Source: Cyclobacteriaceae bacterium
Lineage (GTDB): Bacteria > Bacteroidota > Bacteroidia > Cytophagales > Cyclobacteriaceae
Length of the DNA: 64,000 nt
Reading direction: 5' to 3'
Assembly: GCA_028285685.1 (NCBI GenBank)
Contig: JANQOR010000011.1
Location: 1-64,000 of the forward strand
Below are positions 8,102-16,246 of this stretch, one piece after another. The notes beneath the pieces were generated by a model, which was not told where the DNA came from, did no database searches, and was given only the letters and a program-made list of their open reading frames with translations. Every line of letters starts with the position of its first letter. Positions within the stretch are counted from its first letter, which is position 1. The position numbers and the translations under genes were made by a program.

Positions 8102-11035
8102 TTGGAGTTATCTTTAATTACATTCTCCAAAATAGCCACTTTGAATACCACACTACTTTCTGACCATAGTACCTCTATTAGTGAGGTACTTGATCAAGTC
8201 CCAATGGGAATACTTCAGGTGGATCTTGATGGAATCATCACCTTTGCGAATGAGGCTAGCATTCGAATATTTGGACTTCAAAAGTCTGAGTTGGAGGGCA
8301 AGAGCTATTTCGATTTTGATTTGTACGAAGCGATGGAAAAGGGCCCACCAATGGAAGAAATGCATCTTCCTCTGTCGGTAGCCATGCGCACAAAGACTGC
8401 GGTCAAGAACTTTGTAAACGGGATTGGAATCAACCGAAGACTGATTTGGATTTCGGGAGATGCTGCTCCTCTACATAATACCGACGGAGAGTTGAGTGGG
8501 GGATTGCTGAGCTTCACTGACGTAACAGAAAAGATCGAACTCGAGCGAAGGTATAAGGACGAAACGATCAAGAGTAAGAATATTAGCGAGACTGTTCACG
8601 CAGTTTTTTGGGAATGGTCACTGAAGGAGGACCGGATGGTATTCGTCGGGCCTAGAGTTACGGAAATGCTTGGCTACTCTGTTGAAGAACGGTCGAAGAA
8701 AGGGTTTTGGGAGGACAAAATCCATCCTGACGATAAGGAGTGGGTTGTTTCATTTCACCAAAGTCAGGTTGCTACCGGAAAGAGTCATGAGTTTGAGTAT
8801 CGCTTTCGAAAAAAAGATGGAAAATATATCTGGATAAAGGATATAATTGATGTTTTTCTTGAAGATGGAACGCCTGTACTTCTCAAAGGGCTAATGGTCG
8901 ATATTTCCCGACAAAAGTTAACTTCTCAGAAACTCCTGGAAAGCGAGGCGTTAAAGCAAGAGATCCTCAATTCACTTGAAGATGCAATTCTTGTGGTGGA
9001 TAAGGACGGTATCATTATTAGCATAAATAAAAGGTTGGAGATCTACCTCAAGAAATCACCATACAACGATGTCAGGGTTGGAGGTAATGTGTTTTCATTT
9101 GTTGACTTCTTTGATGAAAAAGAGTTGATACAGTCCGGTTTTGAAAAAGTTCTGAACAGATCAGCTACCTTCTTTGATTATGAAACCAAGCTTGCCGACA
9201 ATAAATGGTACAACTTGAGAGTTACGCAGCTCAAACGACCCTATGGCGCAGTAATTTCATGGCAGAACATTAACACGAGAAAGGAAATTGAAATTGCACT
9301 TGAAAAATCCCTTAGGAAATATCGAAACATATACAACCGGGCGCCGGTGATGATGCACTCCATTAACTCAAAAGCCGAAATTATGAGTGTAAGTGATTTC
9401 TGGCTGGAGAAAATGGGTTATGACAGAAAGGAAGTCATTGGTCGCAGAACCATCGATTTTTTGACAGAAGAAACAAAGAAAGAAGCGCTTGACAAGGTTA
9501 AGGATTTTTTCCAGAAAGGATACTCTAAGAATGTGCCTTACCAGTTTAAAACTAAATCAGGAGAAGTTCTAGATGTGTTGCTTTCAGCAACATCGGAATA
9601 CGACGAAGATGGGAATTTCGAAAGATCACTTGCCGGAATGGTTGATGTTACAGAACTGAAAAAAACTGAGCGGGAGTTAGTTCAGAATCGTCAGAATTTG
9701 CTGGAAGCGCAACGTATTTCCCGCATTGGCAATTACGAGCTGGATCTGATTGATTATAGATTTAACCCTAGCACAGAGGTTATGGCCATGTTGGGCATTT
9801 CTAGGCGGGATAAGGACTTGCGCCAACTTGAGCAGATGCTCCATATCAGCGACAGGGAAGAATTTCTTCAAAAGCTAAAGCACTCTAAACGTACCGGCGA
9901 AGATTTCTTTCACATATATAGAATTCATCACAAGAAGAATCGTATGATGAGATGGATTTCCGCCAGGGGTACGGTGAGACAGAATGAAGATGGGGTCAAT
10001 TTTAAGATGATTGGAACCTTGCAAGATATTTCTGAGCAAAAAGTTGCTGAGGATAAGATAAGAAGACTATCGGACAGGATACTACTTGCAACCGAATTAG
10101 CAGAAATTGCAGTTTGGGAATACAATTCTGAAAATGATGAAGTTTTTTGGGACAAGCAGATGCACGAAATCTTTGAGACGGCAAGTACACCGCTTCGCAG
10201 CATTGAAGATCTATCACAATACGTAACTAAGGAAGATAAGAGTGTTATTAAAAGCGTTGTCAAAAAAATTGAAAAGGGAGCCCGATTCATTGAGTCTGAT
10301 ATAAAGCTATCTATAAATGATCAGGTCAAATACGTGCGAACCTATACACGGATAATCAGGGATTCAAATGCCAAGGTTACGAGATTAATTGGTGTCTTAT
10401 ACGATAATACAAGGGACAAGACTCTCCAGTTGAAACTAGAAACTTCTTTGGAAGAAAAGAACGTGTTGTTAAAAGAAGTTCATCATCGTGTGAAAAACAA
10501 CATGCAACTGGTTTCGTCGATCCTAGCCTTGAAGTCGTACGAGTTGAGTGACAAGGGAGCTAAAAAGCTCTTTACTGAAATCAATGATCGAATTAAGTCA
10601 ATGGCAGTCATACACGATCAGCTTTATAAATTTTATAACGTCTCGGAAATCAATATCTCGGACTATTTGAATCACATTGCGAGGGAACTTAGAATACTGC
10701 TCGGCTCTGAAAACACGGAGATCATTGTCGACGCAGATGATAAGGTATTCGATGTTGATAAAGTTTTGCTCTTTGGGCTAATCGTGAGTGAGTTGGTTTC
10801 TAATGCCTTCAAGCATAGCTTCAGAAAGAGGAAGAATGGAAAGGTTCATATTGTTTTTAAGAAAAAGAGAAAGCTGAACTATCTATCTGTCTTGAACGAT
10901 GGCATAGTGCTGCCAGCGGATATTTTGAAGACCAAATCAGCAGGTTTGGGAATCTCACTTATAAAAACATTCACTAAGCAGCTCAATGGGGAACTGACCT
11001 TGAGCGAGAAGAACGGCTTTCAAATTCGATTTTGA
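8102..11035 (+). CDS. multi-PAS sensor histidine kinase, HisKA_2 type
   Basis: A 977-residue kinase with no obvious membrane segment, so probably a cytoplasmic sensor. Approximate domains: PAS 25-145, PAS 160-270 (PAS_3-like, with KKDGKYIWIKDI), PAS 285-400, PAS 405-520, PAS 535-648, PAS 660-775, then a HisKA_2 dimerisation domain with EVHHRVKNNMQ (likely phospho-His 795) and a HATPase domain with SELVSNAFKHS (N-box) and KSAGLGISL (G-box). A stop codon immediately precedes 8102, where the first usable codon is TTG; the first ATG (8204) would clip the first PAS domain, so TTG 8102 is preferred but unsure. No cognate receiver follows in the same operon; the convergent LuxR gene overlaps its 3' end by 16 bases. 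Confidence 0.9.
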   Translation: MELSLITFSKIATLNTTLLSDHSTSISEVLDQVPMGILQVDLDGIITFANEASIRIFGLQKSELEGKSYFDFDLYEAMEKGPPMEEMHLPLSVAMRTKTAVKNFVNGIGINRRLIWISGDAAPLHNTDGELSGGLLSFTDVTEKIELERRYKDETIKSKNISETVHAVFWEWSLKEDRMVFVGPRVTEMLGYSVEERSKKGFWEDKIHPDDKEWVVSFHQSQVATGKSHEFEYRFRKKDGKYIWIKDIIDVFLEDGTPVLLKGLMVDISRQKLTSQKLLESEALKQEILNSLEDAILVVDKDGIIISINKRLEIYLKKSPYNDVRVGGNVFSFVDFFDEKELIQSGFEKVLNRSATFFDYETKLADNKWYNLRVTQLKRPYGAVISWQNINTRKEIEIALEKSLRKYRNIYNRAPVMMHSINSKAEIMSVSDFWLEKMGYDRKEVIGRRTIDFLTEETKKEALDKVKDFFQKGYSKNVPYQFKTKSGEVLDVLLSATSEYDEDGNFERSLAGMVDVTELKKTERELVQNRQNLLEAQRISRIGNYELDLIDYRFNPSTEVMAMLGISRRDKDLRQLEQMLHISDREEFLQKLKHSKRTGEDFFHIYRIHHKKNRMMRWISARGTVRQNEDGVNFKMIGTLQDISEQKVAEDKIRRLSDRILLATELAEIAVWEYNSENDEVFWDKQMHEIFETASTPLRSIEDLSQYVTKEDKSVIKSVVKKIEKGARFIESDIKLSINDQVKYVRTYTRIIRDSNAKVTRLIGVLYDNTRDKTLQLKLETSLEEKNVLLKEVHHRVKNNMQLVSSILALKSYELSDKGAKKLFTEINDRIKSMAVIHDQLYKFYNVSEINISDYLNHIARELRILLGSENTEIIVDADDKVFDVDKVLLFGLIVSELVSNAFKHSFRKRKNGKVHIVFKKKRKLNYLSVLNDGIVLPADILKTKSAGLGISLIKTFTKQLNGELTLSEKNGFQIRF

Positions 11036-11628
11036 CTTAGGTACGGAGAGTAATCCAGGATCATTTTTATCATCCCTGAAGTCGTCTTCGCCCCGATCTT
11101 TCTCATGATATTTCCTTTATGGGCGTTTACTGTTCTTACACTCAACTTGAGATGATTTGCAATCTCCTCATTGGTCATGTCTTGAAGCATCAGCTTAACA
11201 ATGTCTAATTCTCTGGTCGTGATGGAACTGACCTTTTCGGACAGTTCATTCATCTTGGGAGAGAATAAAATGGATATCATTTCTTCATTGAAATATATCT
11301 CACCCTTGATCGACTCATCTAAGGTTTTGACAATACCTTCTTGCTCCATGTCCAGAGACAGAACACCATTTATTTCGTACTGATTAGTATAACTAATAAG
11401 GAATGGACTGATATTTTTTGTGAACAAAAGGATTGGATAGTGTCCTGAATATTCAGACAGTTCATCAGGAGAAACCGTACCAGTGTCGACTATCACCAGA
11501 TCAACCTTTTTGTTTAAATCAATAGCTAGACGGAACTCCAGATCAATAGAAAATTCCTTCAAGAATAGATAAATGTAGTTAGGAAGAATGGAGTTTTTTG
11601 ACACAACAAAAATATCCAGCGGCTTCAT
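11020..11628 (-). CDS. LuxR-family regulator with degenerate receiver domain
   Basis: A 202-residue NarL/FixJ-type protein. The C-terminal helix-turn-helix is clear (TTRELDIVKLMLQDMTNEEI, LSVRTVNAHKGNIMRKIG). The N-terminal half has a receiver-like fold pattern, but the acidic pair after strand 1 is replaced by Ser-Lys (FVVSKNS) and the conserved Lys of strand 5 is Ser. An Asp (residue 48, VIVDTG) sits where the phospho-acceptor would be. Canonical phosphorylation is therefore doubtful; the domain may act by protein contact. ATG at 11626-11628 is chosen over an upstream TTG. It is convergent with the six-PAS kinase. Confidence 0.85.
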   Translation of the reverse strand: MKPLDIFVVSKNSILPNYIYLFLKEFSIDLEFRLAIDLNKKVDLVIVDTGTVSPDELSEYSGHYPILLFTKNISPFLISYTNQYEINGVLSLDMEQEGIVKTLDESIKGEIYFNEEMISILFSPKMNELSEKVSSITTRELDIVKLMLQDMTNEEIANHLKLSVRTVNAHKGNIMRKIGAKTTSGMIKMILDYSPYLSQNRI

Positions 11629-11700
11629 TGGTTTTTTATTAATTCTCAAAAAATAGCCTATTTAGAAGTTATATTAGTATCCAACCTTTATGGTAAACTT

Positions 11701-13062
11701 ATGGGAAAAATTCTAGTTGCAGAAGATTCTCTTATTGTAAATCAGCATATTCGTCGAGCGCTCGAATCTGGCAATCACAGCGTGATATCTGCCTTTTCTG
11801 GAGCTGAGGCAGTTGCAGAAGCTAACAATCAATATCCTGATTTGATTTTGATGGATATTATGATGGAAAGCAGTTCTGATGGAATTGATGCAGCGATGGA
11901 AATAAAGGAAACCATAGATATACCAATCATCTTTCTCACGGCTCTTACTGATGAACCTACTCTCAAGAAGGCAAAGATCAGCCAACCCTATGGCTATGTG
12001 GTAAAGCCATTTAACGAAGCTGAATTACTCTCGAATATCGACGTTGCACTCTACAAAGCAGAGGCTGAGAAGACAATAAAAGAAAATTCGGAACTTTTCC
12101 AGGAAATTATTAATTCCATTGATCATTCAATAATACTGGTTGACATTGAGAATAGAATCAAATATACAAATCAAGTAGCCGAGAGCTATCTAGGAACATC
12201 CTTCAACAATTTGGTAAATAACCCAATTGATGACTTTGTGAAAATGAGAATAGAAAGTTACTATCAGCCTGTTAGCAAGATTTTGAATAGTGAAGTTGCG
12301 ATCCCGACGGAATTTGAAATGGAAGGCTCTCCATTGGTATTTGGGGATTGTGAGATAAAGGAAGTGTTCATCAAAGAGCCATGTAAATTCCTTTTCTTCA
12401 AGGACATAAGTGATCGTGTCAAGCATCGGAAAATTGAAGAGGAGTTGAAAACCAAGAGAGTCTCCATCCTGATTGAGGGGCAGGAAAATGAAAGGGAAAG
12501 AATAGCCAGGGATCTACATGATGGTGTGGGTCAGTTGGCAAATGTGGTCAAAATGACCGCTAAAAAATTGGAAGTAGGCTCGGAACTGACCGACTCAATT
12601 GACCACTTTCTTGATGAAATGAGAAAAGTAACAGACGGATTACTGCCACTGAGGTTAAATGATTTTCCTTTGGATGTGTGTTTGAATGGTCTTGTTGAGC
12701 AGGTCAACAAAAGTAGCTCTATCGAGTTTTCTTTTTCAGCAAACGATGTCCCAGAAGTTTCGATGAATAACAAAATAAATATCTATCGTGTGGCACAAGA
12801 GGGGATAAGCAATATATTGAAACATTCGAAGGCAGATAACGCGTTTATACAAATTAACGGTTTTGGTGACCATATCCAATTGACTATTGAGGACGATGGC
12901 GTGGGATTTAGCAAGAAAAATAGTGATGATACCTCACACCATGGTTTGCAAAATATCTTTTTTAGATCAGAGGTGATGAAAGGTAATTGTGATATTGAAT
13001 CTTCGGAAGGTAGAGGTACCTTTATCAGTCTAAATATTCCAGTTGCGAATGAAGAAAACTAA
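11701..13062 (+). CDS. hybrid receiver-PAS-histidine kinase, HisKA_3 type
   Basis: A 453-residue cytoplasmic kinase. Domains: receiver 1-118 with acidic pair Glu8/Asp9, phospho-acceptor Asp52 (LILMDIMM), Thr80 and Lys102 (YVVKPF); PAS about 125-240; HisKA_3 with ERERIARDLHDGVGQ (His273); and a NarX/DegS-like HATPase with YRVAQEGISNILKHS and DDGVGF. The input receiver means another kinase feeds into this one. The gene overlaps the following NarL-type regulator by 14 bases, which marks them as a cognate pair. ATG start. Confidence 0.93.
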   Translation: MGKILVAEDSLIVNQHIRRALESGNHSVISAFSGAEAVAEANNQYPDLILMDIMMESSSDGIDAAMEIKETIDIPIIFLTALTDEPTLKKAKISQPYGYVVKPFNEAELLSNIDVALYKAEAEKTIKENSELFQEIINSIDHSIILVDIENRIKYTNQVAESYLGTSFNNLVNNPIDDFVKMRIESYYQPVSKILNSEVAIPTEFEMEGSPLVFGDCEIKEVFIKEPCKFLFFKDISDRVKHRKIEEELKTKRVSILIEGQENERERIARDLHDGVGQLANVVKMTAKKLEVGSELTDSIDHFLDEMRKVTDGLLPLRLNDFPLDVCLNGLVEQVNKSSSIEFSFSANDVPEVSMNNKINIYRVAQEGISNILKHSKADNAFIQINGFGDHIQLTIEDDGVGFSKKNSDDTSHHGLQNIFFRSEVMKGNCDIESSEGRGTFISLNIPVANEEN

Positions 13063-13705
13063 GCTCATACTTGTTGAGGATCATGAATTAGTGCGGAAGG
13101 GTATTCTTAGTATTCTCCAGATGGACACTTCTCTTGAAATTTTGGGGGAATTTGATCGACCCAGATTAGCTTTTGATGCATTAAAATCTGGTTTAAACCC
13201 GGACATTATAATAATGGACATCTCAATGCCTGAAATGAACGGTTTGGAGGCATCCAAAATTCTTGAAAAGGTGTATCCGGGAATTAAGGTCATCATTTTG
13301 AGTATGCACAAGGAGGAAGAATATGTTTTGGAGAGCCTTAACTATAATGTATGTGGTTATGTGGTGAAGGATAGTGTGGCGGATGAAATTATTGTGGCAA
13401 TTGAAAAAGTAGTTAACGGGGGCAAGTTCTTCAGCAAGGTGGTTATTGATACTGCACTGAATTCTTACAAGGGAATGAAGAAGGAGCAGAAGGCAAAGCA
13501 GGCTATTCAATTGACGGAAAGGGAACTTGAGGTACTTAACCATATTTCTGACGGATACAAAAGTCAGGAGATAGCTGAGAAACTATTTATCAGCGAGCGG
13601 ACTGTTGAAGCACATCGTGGCAACATCATGAAGAAACTACAGGCCAAGAACATGGCTGAACTTACTAAAAAAGCGATAACGCTCGGTCTTATTAAGAACG
13701 TCTAG
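13049..13705 (+). CDS. NarL/FixJ-family response regulator
   Basis: A 218-residue DNA-binding response regulator. Receiver: acidic pair Glu10/Asp11, phospho-acceptor Asp57 (IIIMDISMPEMNG), GYVVKD with the conserved Lys. Output: LuxR-type helix-turn-helix (LTERELEVLNHISDGYKSQE, FISERTVEAHRGNIMKKL). ATG at 13049 is used because a TTG six bases earlier gives only two extra residues. It overlaps the end of the upstream HisKA_3 kinase, the kinase class that normally partners NarL-type regulators. Confidence 0.94.
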   Translation: MKKTKLILVEDHELVRKGILSILQMDTSLEILGEFDRPRLAFDALKSGLNPDIIIMDISMPEMNGLEASKILEKVYPGIKVIILSMHKEEEYVLESLNYNVCGYVVKDSVADEIIVAIEKVVNGGKFFSKVVIDTALNSYKGMKKEQKAKQAIQLTERELEVLNHISDGYKSQEIAEKLFISERTVEAHRGNIMKKLQAKNMAELTKKAITLGLIKNV

Positions 13706-13791
13706 CAGAGTTGCAATTTCACGTCTAGTAAAATTGACTACATCTTTTACTGTATAAGTCACCATTTTTCGAAAGGTGGCGAAATCTAAAT

Positions 13792-14238
13792 TTGCTTTTA
13801 GAAAGAGGGAAGTTCTTGCATTATAGTTCAACCAGCTATGAACTTTTCAACCAGACCCATGCAAGTCTTCCCCCTTTTTATTTCAGCTATAGTCAATATA
13901 TGCTTGCGGGTCTTCAAATACAGATTAACGCTTTGAATGCGATTATTCCAGACAGTTTCATTTTTGTCATGGATAGCACAGACAGAAGTTTCATCTACAA
14001 GTCTTCCGATTGTCTTTTCGCGATTGATGAAATTGTCTCTTTGGACAAGACTGAAGGAATCGACAATCTTTTCGACTCCGCGGACTACTATAATTCTGAT
14101 TCCGCCAACCACTTCTACATGATCCGCAGAGTGAGCTCGCACACGTTCATGGGGTTTTTTGTTTTGAAGGAAAAATTTTCTGAAACCAGGATAAAAAGTG
14201 CTCGCGAGTATTTTATGAAAATACAGCGATCTGCCTGA
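13792..14238 (+). CDS. hypothetical protein downstream of the two-component pair
   Basis: An ORF of up to 148 codons that I cannot place in a family. It is rich in aromatic residues and alternates hydrophobic stretches (LNAIIPDSFIFVMDS, HTFMGFFVLKEKF) in a pattern compatible with a small alpha/beta or PAS-like fold; no signal peptide or transmembrane helix is evident. No ATG lies near the start: candidate initiators are TTG at 13792 or 13813. An ORF of 104 codons on the opposite strand overlaps. The same-strand position 86 bases after the NarL regulator suggests it may belong to that signalling unit. Confidence 0.45.
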   Translation: MLLERGKFLHYSSTSYELFNQTHASLPPFYFSYSQYMLAGLQIQINALNAIIPDSFIFVMDSTDRSFIYKSSDCLFAIDEIVSLDKTEGIDNLFDSADYYNSDSANHFYMIRRVSSHTFMGFFVLKEKFSETRIKSAREYFMKIQRSA

Positions 14239-14356
14239 TTTACATCGTTTTTGGATCAGTTGCAGAAAACCATCCCATATACATTTGGGAAGAGGCCATT
14301 CAGCCCGTCCGAACCCAAAAAGTTGGGTATTCTTCTAAGACTGACTTATTGAGAGA

Positions 14357-14443
14357 TCACATTAGGAGAGCTACCAGGGCTATACCGAAAACAAAGAGTA
14401 GCATTACTAGGAAGTTGCCTTTTCTGTTGTGTATTGTATTCAT
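14357..14443 (-). CDS. possible 28-residue single-pass membrane peptide
   Basis: A short ORF: ATG at 14441-14443, stop TGA at 14357-14359. It has a polar, basic N-terminus (MNTIHNRKGN) followed by an uninterrupted hydrophobic run (FLVMLLFVFGIALVALLM) up to the stop, the classic layout of a bacterial small membrane protein. It is divergent from the Crp/Fnr gene and its start lies about 70 bases from a Crp-like site. The gap 14239-14356 between it and the preceding ORF shows nothing else I can support. Chance occurrence cannot be excluded at this length. Confidence 0.4.
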   Translation of the reverse strand: MNTIHNRKGNFLVMLLFVFGIALVALLM

Positions 14444-14510
14444 TCCTTAAAAATTTGGACAAATCAAGTATGAATAGGTAGAATAAAATATGATGATAGT
14501 TGCTATAAAA

Positions 14511-14526
14511 TGTGATTATTGTTACA
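14511..14526. promoter_or_regulatory. Crp/Fnr-type binding site, TGTGA-N6-TTACA
   Basis: TGTGATTATTGTTACA differs by one base from the Crp consensus TGTGA-N6-TCACA. A second ATGTGATTAT copy follows at 14532-14541, exactly 22 bases (two helical turns) after the first at 14510-14519. The element ends 25 bases before the ATG of a Crp/Fnr-family gene, suggesting autoregulation, and also lies upstream of the divergent small ORF. Confidence 0.5.
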
Positions 14527-14551
14527 TATTTATGTGATTATACGATAACTA

Positions 14552-15238
14552 ATGAAAATTGATGTAAGGAAATTTGACTTTCAAAGTGACAAGATCCTCA
14601 GTTCACTGCCGTTGATGGATCAGGAGCTACTTATTAAGAATGGCGAACGATTGATATTTAAAAAGCGAAAACTGATCTTCTATGAAAATGGCATTCCCAC
14701 CGGGGTCTTTCTTATTCAAAAGGGTCGAGCCAAAATCTACAAGACCGGATTGGCAGGTAAGGATCAGATCTTTTATGTGTACAAGGCGGGTGACCTATTG
14801 GGATATCATGCGCTTTTATGTGACGAGCAATATGAGGATTCTTGCGAAGCACTGGAGGAGTGTGAAATACTTTTTATTAGCAAGTCAAAATTTGATTTAC
14901 TACTGGATCAAATACCAAATCTCAAATTGCTACTTATACAAAATATGAGTCATGAGTTTGGAGTGCTGGTAAATACGATTACCGTATTAGCACAAAAACC
15001 ATTGCGAGAGCGGCTAGCTCTGCATCTTTTAATCCTTGAAGAAAGATATCAATCCGAAAGCTCGGAAATCATCTTGCCTAGGGAGGATCTTGCCAATATG
15101 GTAGGTACTGCAAGGGAAAGTTTGGGTAGGCTCTTGAAGGAATTCAGGGAGGAAAACTTAATTGAGGTAGACAATAGAATTATTAGGATCACAGATTCGG
15201 CAAAGCTTCAGAAGCTGGCGAGTTCAGAGTACACATAA
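14552..15238 (+). CDS. Crp/Fnr-family transcriptional regulator
   Basis: A 228-residue regulator with an N-terminal cyclic-nucleotide-binding-like beta-roll (about 20-145, including FYENGIPTGVFLIQKGRAKIYK and AGDLLGYHALL) and a C-terminal HTH_Crp_2 domain (LPREDLANMVGTARESLGRL). There is no N-terminal cysteine cluster, so it is not an oxygen-sensing FNR; the ligand cannot be told from sequence. ATG at 14552. A Crp-like palindrome with a phased repeat lies directly upstream. After the gene, a small hairpin CCTAT-TTTG-ATAGG (15309-15322) may help stop transcription. Confidence 0.92.
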   Translation: MKIDVRKFDFQSDKILSSLPLMDQELLIKNGERLIFKKRKLIFYENGIPTGVFLIQKGRAKIYKTGLAGKDQIFYVYKAGDLLGYHALLCDEQYEDSCEALEECEILFISKSKFDLLLDQIPNLKLLLIQNMSHEFGVLVNTITVLAQKPLRERLALHLLILEERYQSESSEIILPREDLANMVGTARESLGRLLKEFREENLIEVDNRIIRITDSAKLQKLASSEYT

Positions 15239-15366
15239 GCAGAACGAATATCCAAAATCGATCAGTGACTTTGACAACAGCGTCCTTTTAACATGATTTA
15301 ACGAGCGCCTATTTTGATAGGTATTTCTAACTTGACCTCCTGCTCGCCAAGGATATTTGCCATATA

Positions 15367-15399
15367 ACAAAAATGCCCTTCCGATATGTCAGAAGGGCA
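15367..15399 (-). terminator. terminator downstream of tRNA-Arg
   Basis: On the minus strand TGCCCTTC (from 15399), a 10-base loop, GAAGGGCA (to 15374), then TTTTTGTT. The stem is a perfect 8 bp and lies just 3' of the tRNA gene. Confidence 0.75.
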
Positions 15400-15414
15400 C
15401 TTTGTACAATTATA

Positions 15415-15491
15415 TGGTGAACTCGGAGGGATTCGAACCCCCAATCTCCTGGGCCGTAACCAGGTGCATTATCCAGTTGTGCTACGAGTCC
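15415..15491 (-). tRNA. tRNA-Arg, anticodon ACG, CCA encoded
   Basis: A 77-base gene including the 3' CCA. Acceptor arm GGACTCG pairs with CGAGTTC (one G-T), the anticodon arm is CCTGG-TTACGGC-CCAGG with ACG in the loop, and the T-loop TTCGAAT follows. Discriminator A and encoded CCA are present. ACG is expected to be edited to ICG by TadA and read CGU/CGC/CGA. A TAnnTTTG element lies 12 bases upstream and a hairpin terminator just downstream, so it is a single-gene transcript. Confidence 0.96.
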
Positions 15492-15502
15492 TAAAACGGA
15501 CG

Positions 15503-15510
15503 CAAAAGTA
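15503..15510 (-). promoter_or_regulatory. -7 promoter element of tRNA-Arg
   Basis: TACTTTTG on the minus strand matches TAnnTTTG; 11 bases separate it from the tRNA 5' end, leaving a few bases of leader. Confidence 0.55.
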
Positions 15511-15550
15511 ACAATTTGCTTTCAAAATTTTCGTTAGCGGCACAGGATTC

Positions 15551-15558
15551 TATATTTG
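15551..15558 (+). promoter_or_regulatory. -7 promoter element of the beta-barrel gene
   Basis: TATATTTG matches TAnnTTTG and lies 16 bases before the ATG at 15575. No clear -33 TTTG is seen. Confidence 0.5.
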
Positions 15559-15574
15559 CGCAAATTTTATTTTT

Positions 15575-16246
15575 ATGAAGTATTTGATTGGATTAATGTT
15601 GACTTTCGCTTTCTTGTTCTTATCAGCGCAAGAAGAAGGCTTTAGTCGACCGGATATCCCCGGAGAAGTGATGGTTGATGTTGGGTTCAATAGCTGGTCA
15701 GTAACTCCAGACACATTGGATCGAAAAGGATGGGCATCTAAATCCATTGGCATTTACTACTCAAAAAGATATGAGATTAGCAACAAGTTTTCTTTCTACC
15801 CGGGTATTGGGTTAGGTCTGGAGAAAATGGGATTTGAAAGTTCCGTCAGTCTTATCGATTCTGGTGACTACTTCATGAATTTACCATTCTTTGGAATTAC
15901 CAAGAACAAGTTAGCATTCACTTATTTGGATGTCCCAGTGGAGTTTCGCTATCACCCATGGGGAACACAGGACGGGGAAGGACTTTTTGTTTCTGTTGGA
16001 GGTATGCTAGGCATAAAAATGGGTGCACATACTAAGTGGAAATATGATGAAGGTAATGGAGTGAAGAGAATAAAGGAAAGCGGAAAATTCAATCTTGAAA
16101 ACTTCAGGTATGGCTACCAGGTCAGATTTGGGTTTAAAGGGGTGCATCTCTTTTATAAGAAATATTTATCCGATGCCTTCAAAGAGCCCATTCAGGGAGC
16201 TAGTCCAACAATGAAAACAATCGGGATCAACGTGACCGGATTCTAG
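15575..16246 (+). CDS. outer-membrane beta-barrel protein
   Basis: A 223-residue secreted protein with a signal peptide (MKYLIGLMLTFAFLFLSAQ) and alternating amphipathic strands through the mature part (e.g. IGIYYSKRYEIS, FRYGYQVRFGFKGVHLFYK), ending in the C-terminal Phe typical of outer-membrane barrels. Resembles the porin-like/PorT-type beta-barrels of Bacteroidota in size; a transport or scaffold role is not assignable. ATG follows a TATATTTG promoter. Its stop overlaps the convergent PAP2-like gene by 4 bases. Confidence 0.75.
   Translation: MKYLIGLMLTFAFLFLSAQEEGFSRPDIPGEVMVDVGFNSWSVTPDTLDRKGWASKSIGIYYSKRYEISNKFSFYPGIGLGLEKMGFESSVSLIDSGDYFMNLPFFGITKNKLAFTYLDVPVEFRYHPWGTQDGEGLFVSVGGMLGIKMGAHTKWKYDEGNGVKRIKESGKFNLENFRYGYQVRFGFKGVHLFYKKYLSDAFKEPIQGASPTMKTIGINVTGF

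Noticed and set aside
13828-14142. 104-codon ORF on the minus strand opposite the unknown ORF
   Set aside because: No recognisable domain; the plus-strand frame is longer and continues the signalling operon direction. Not fully excluded.
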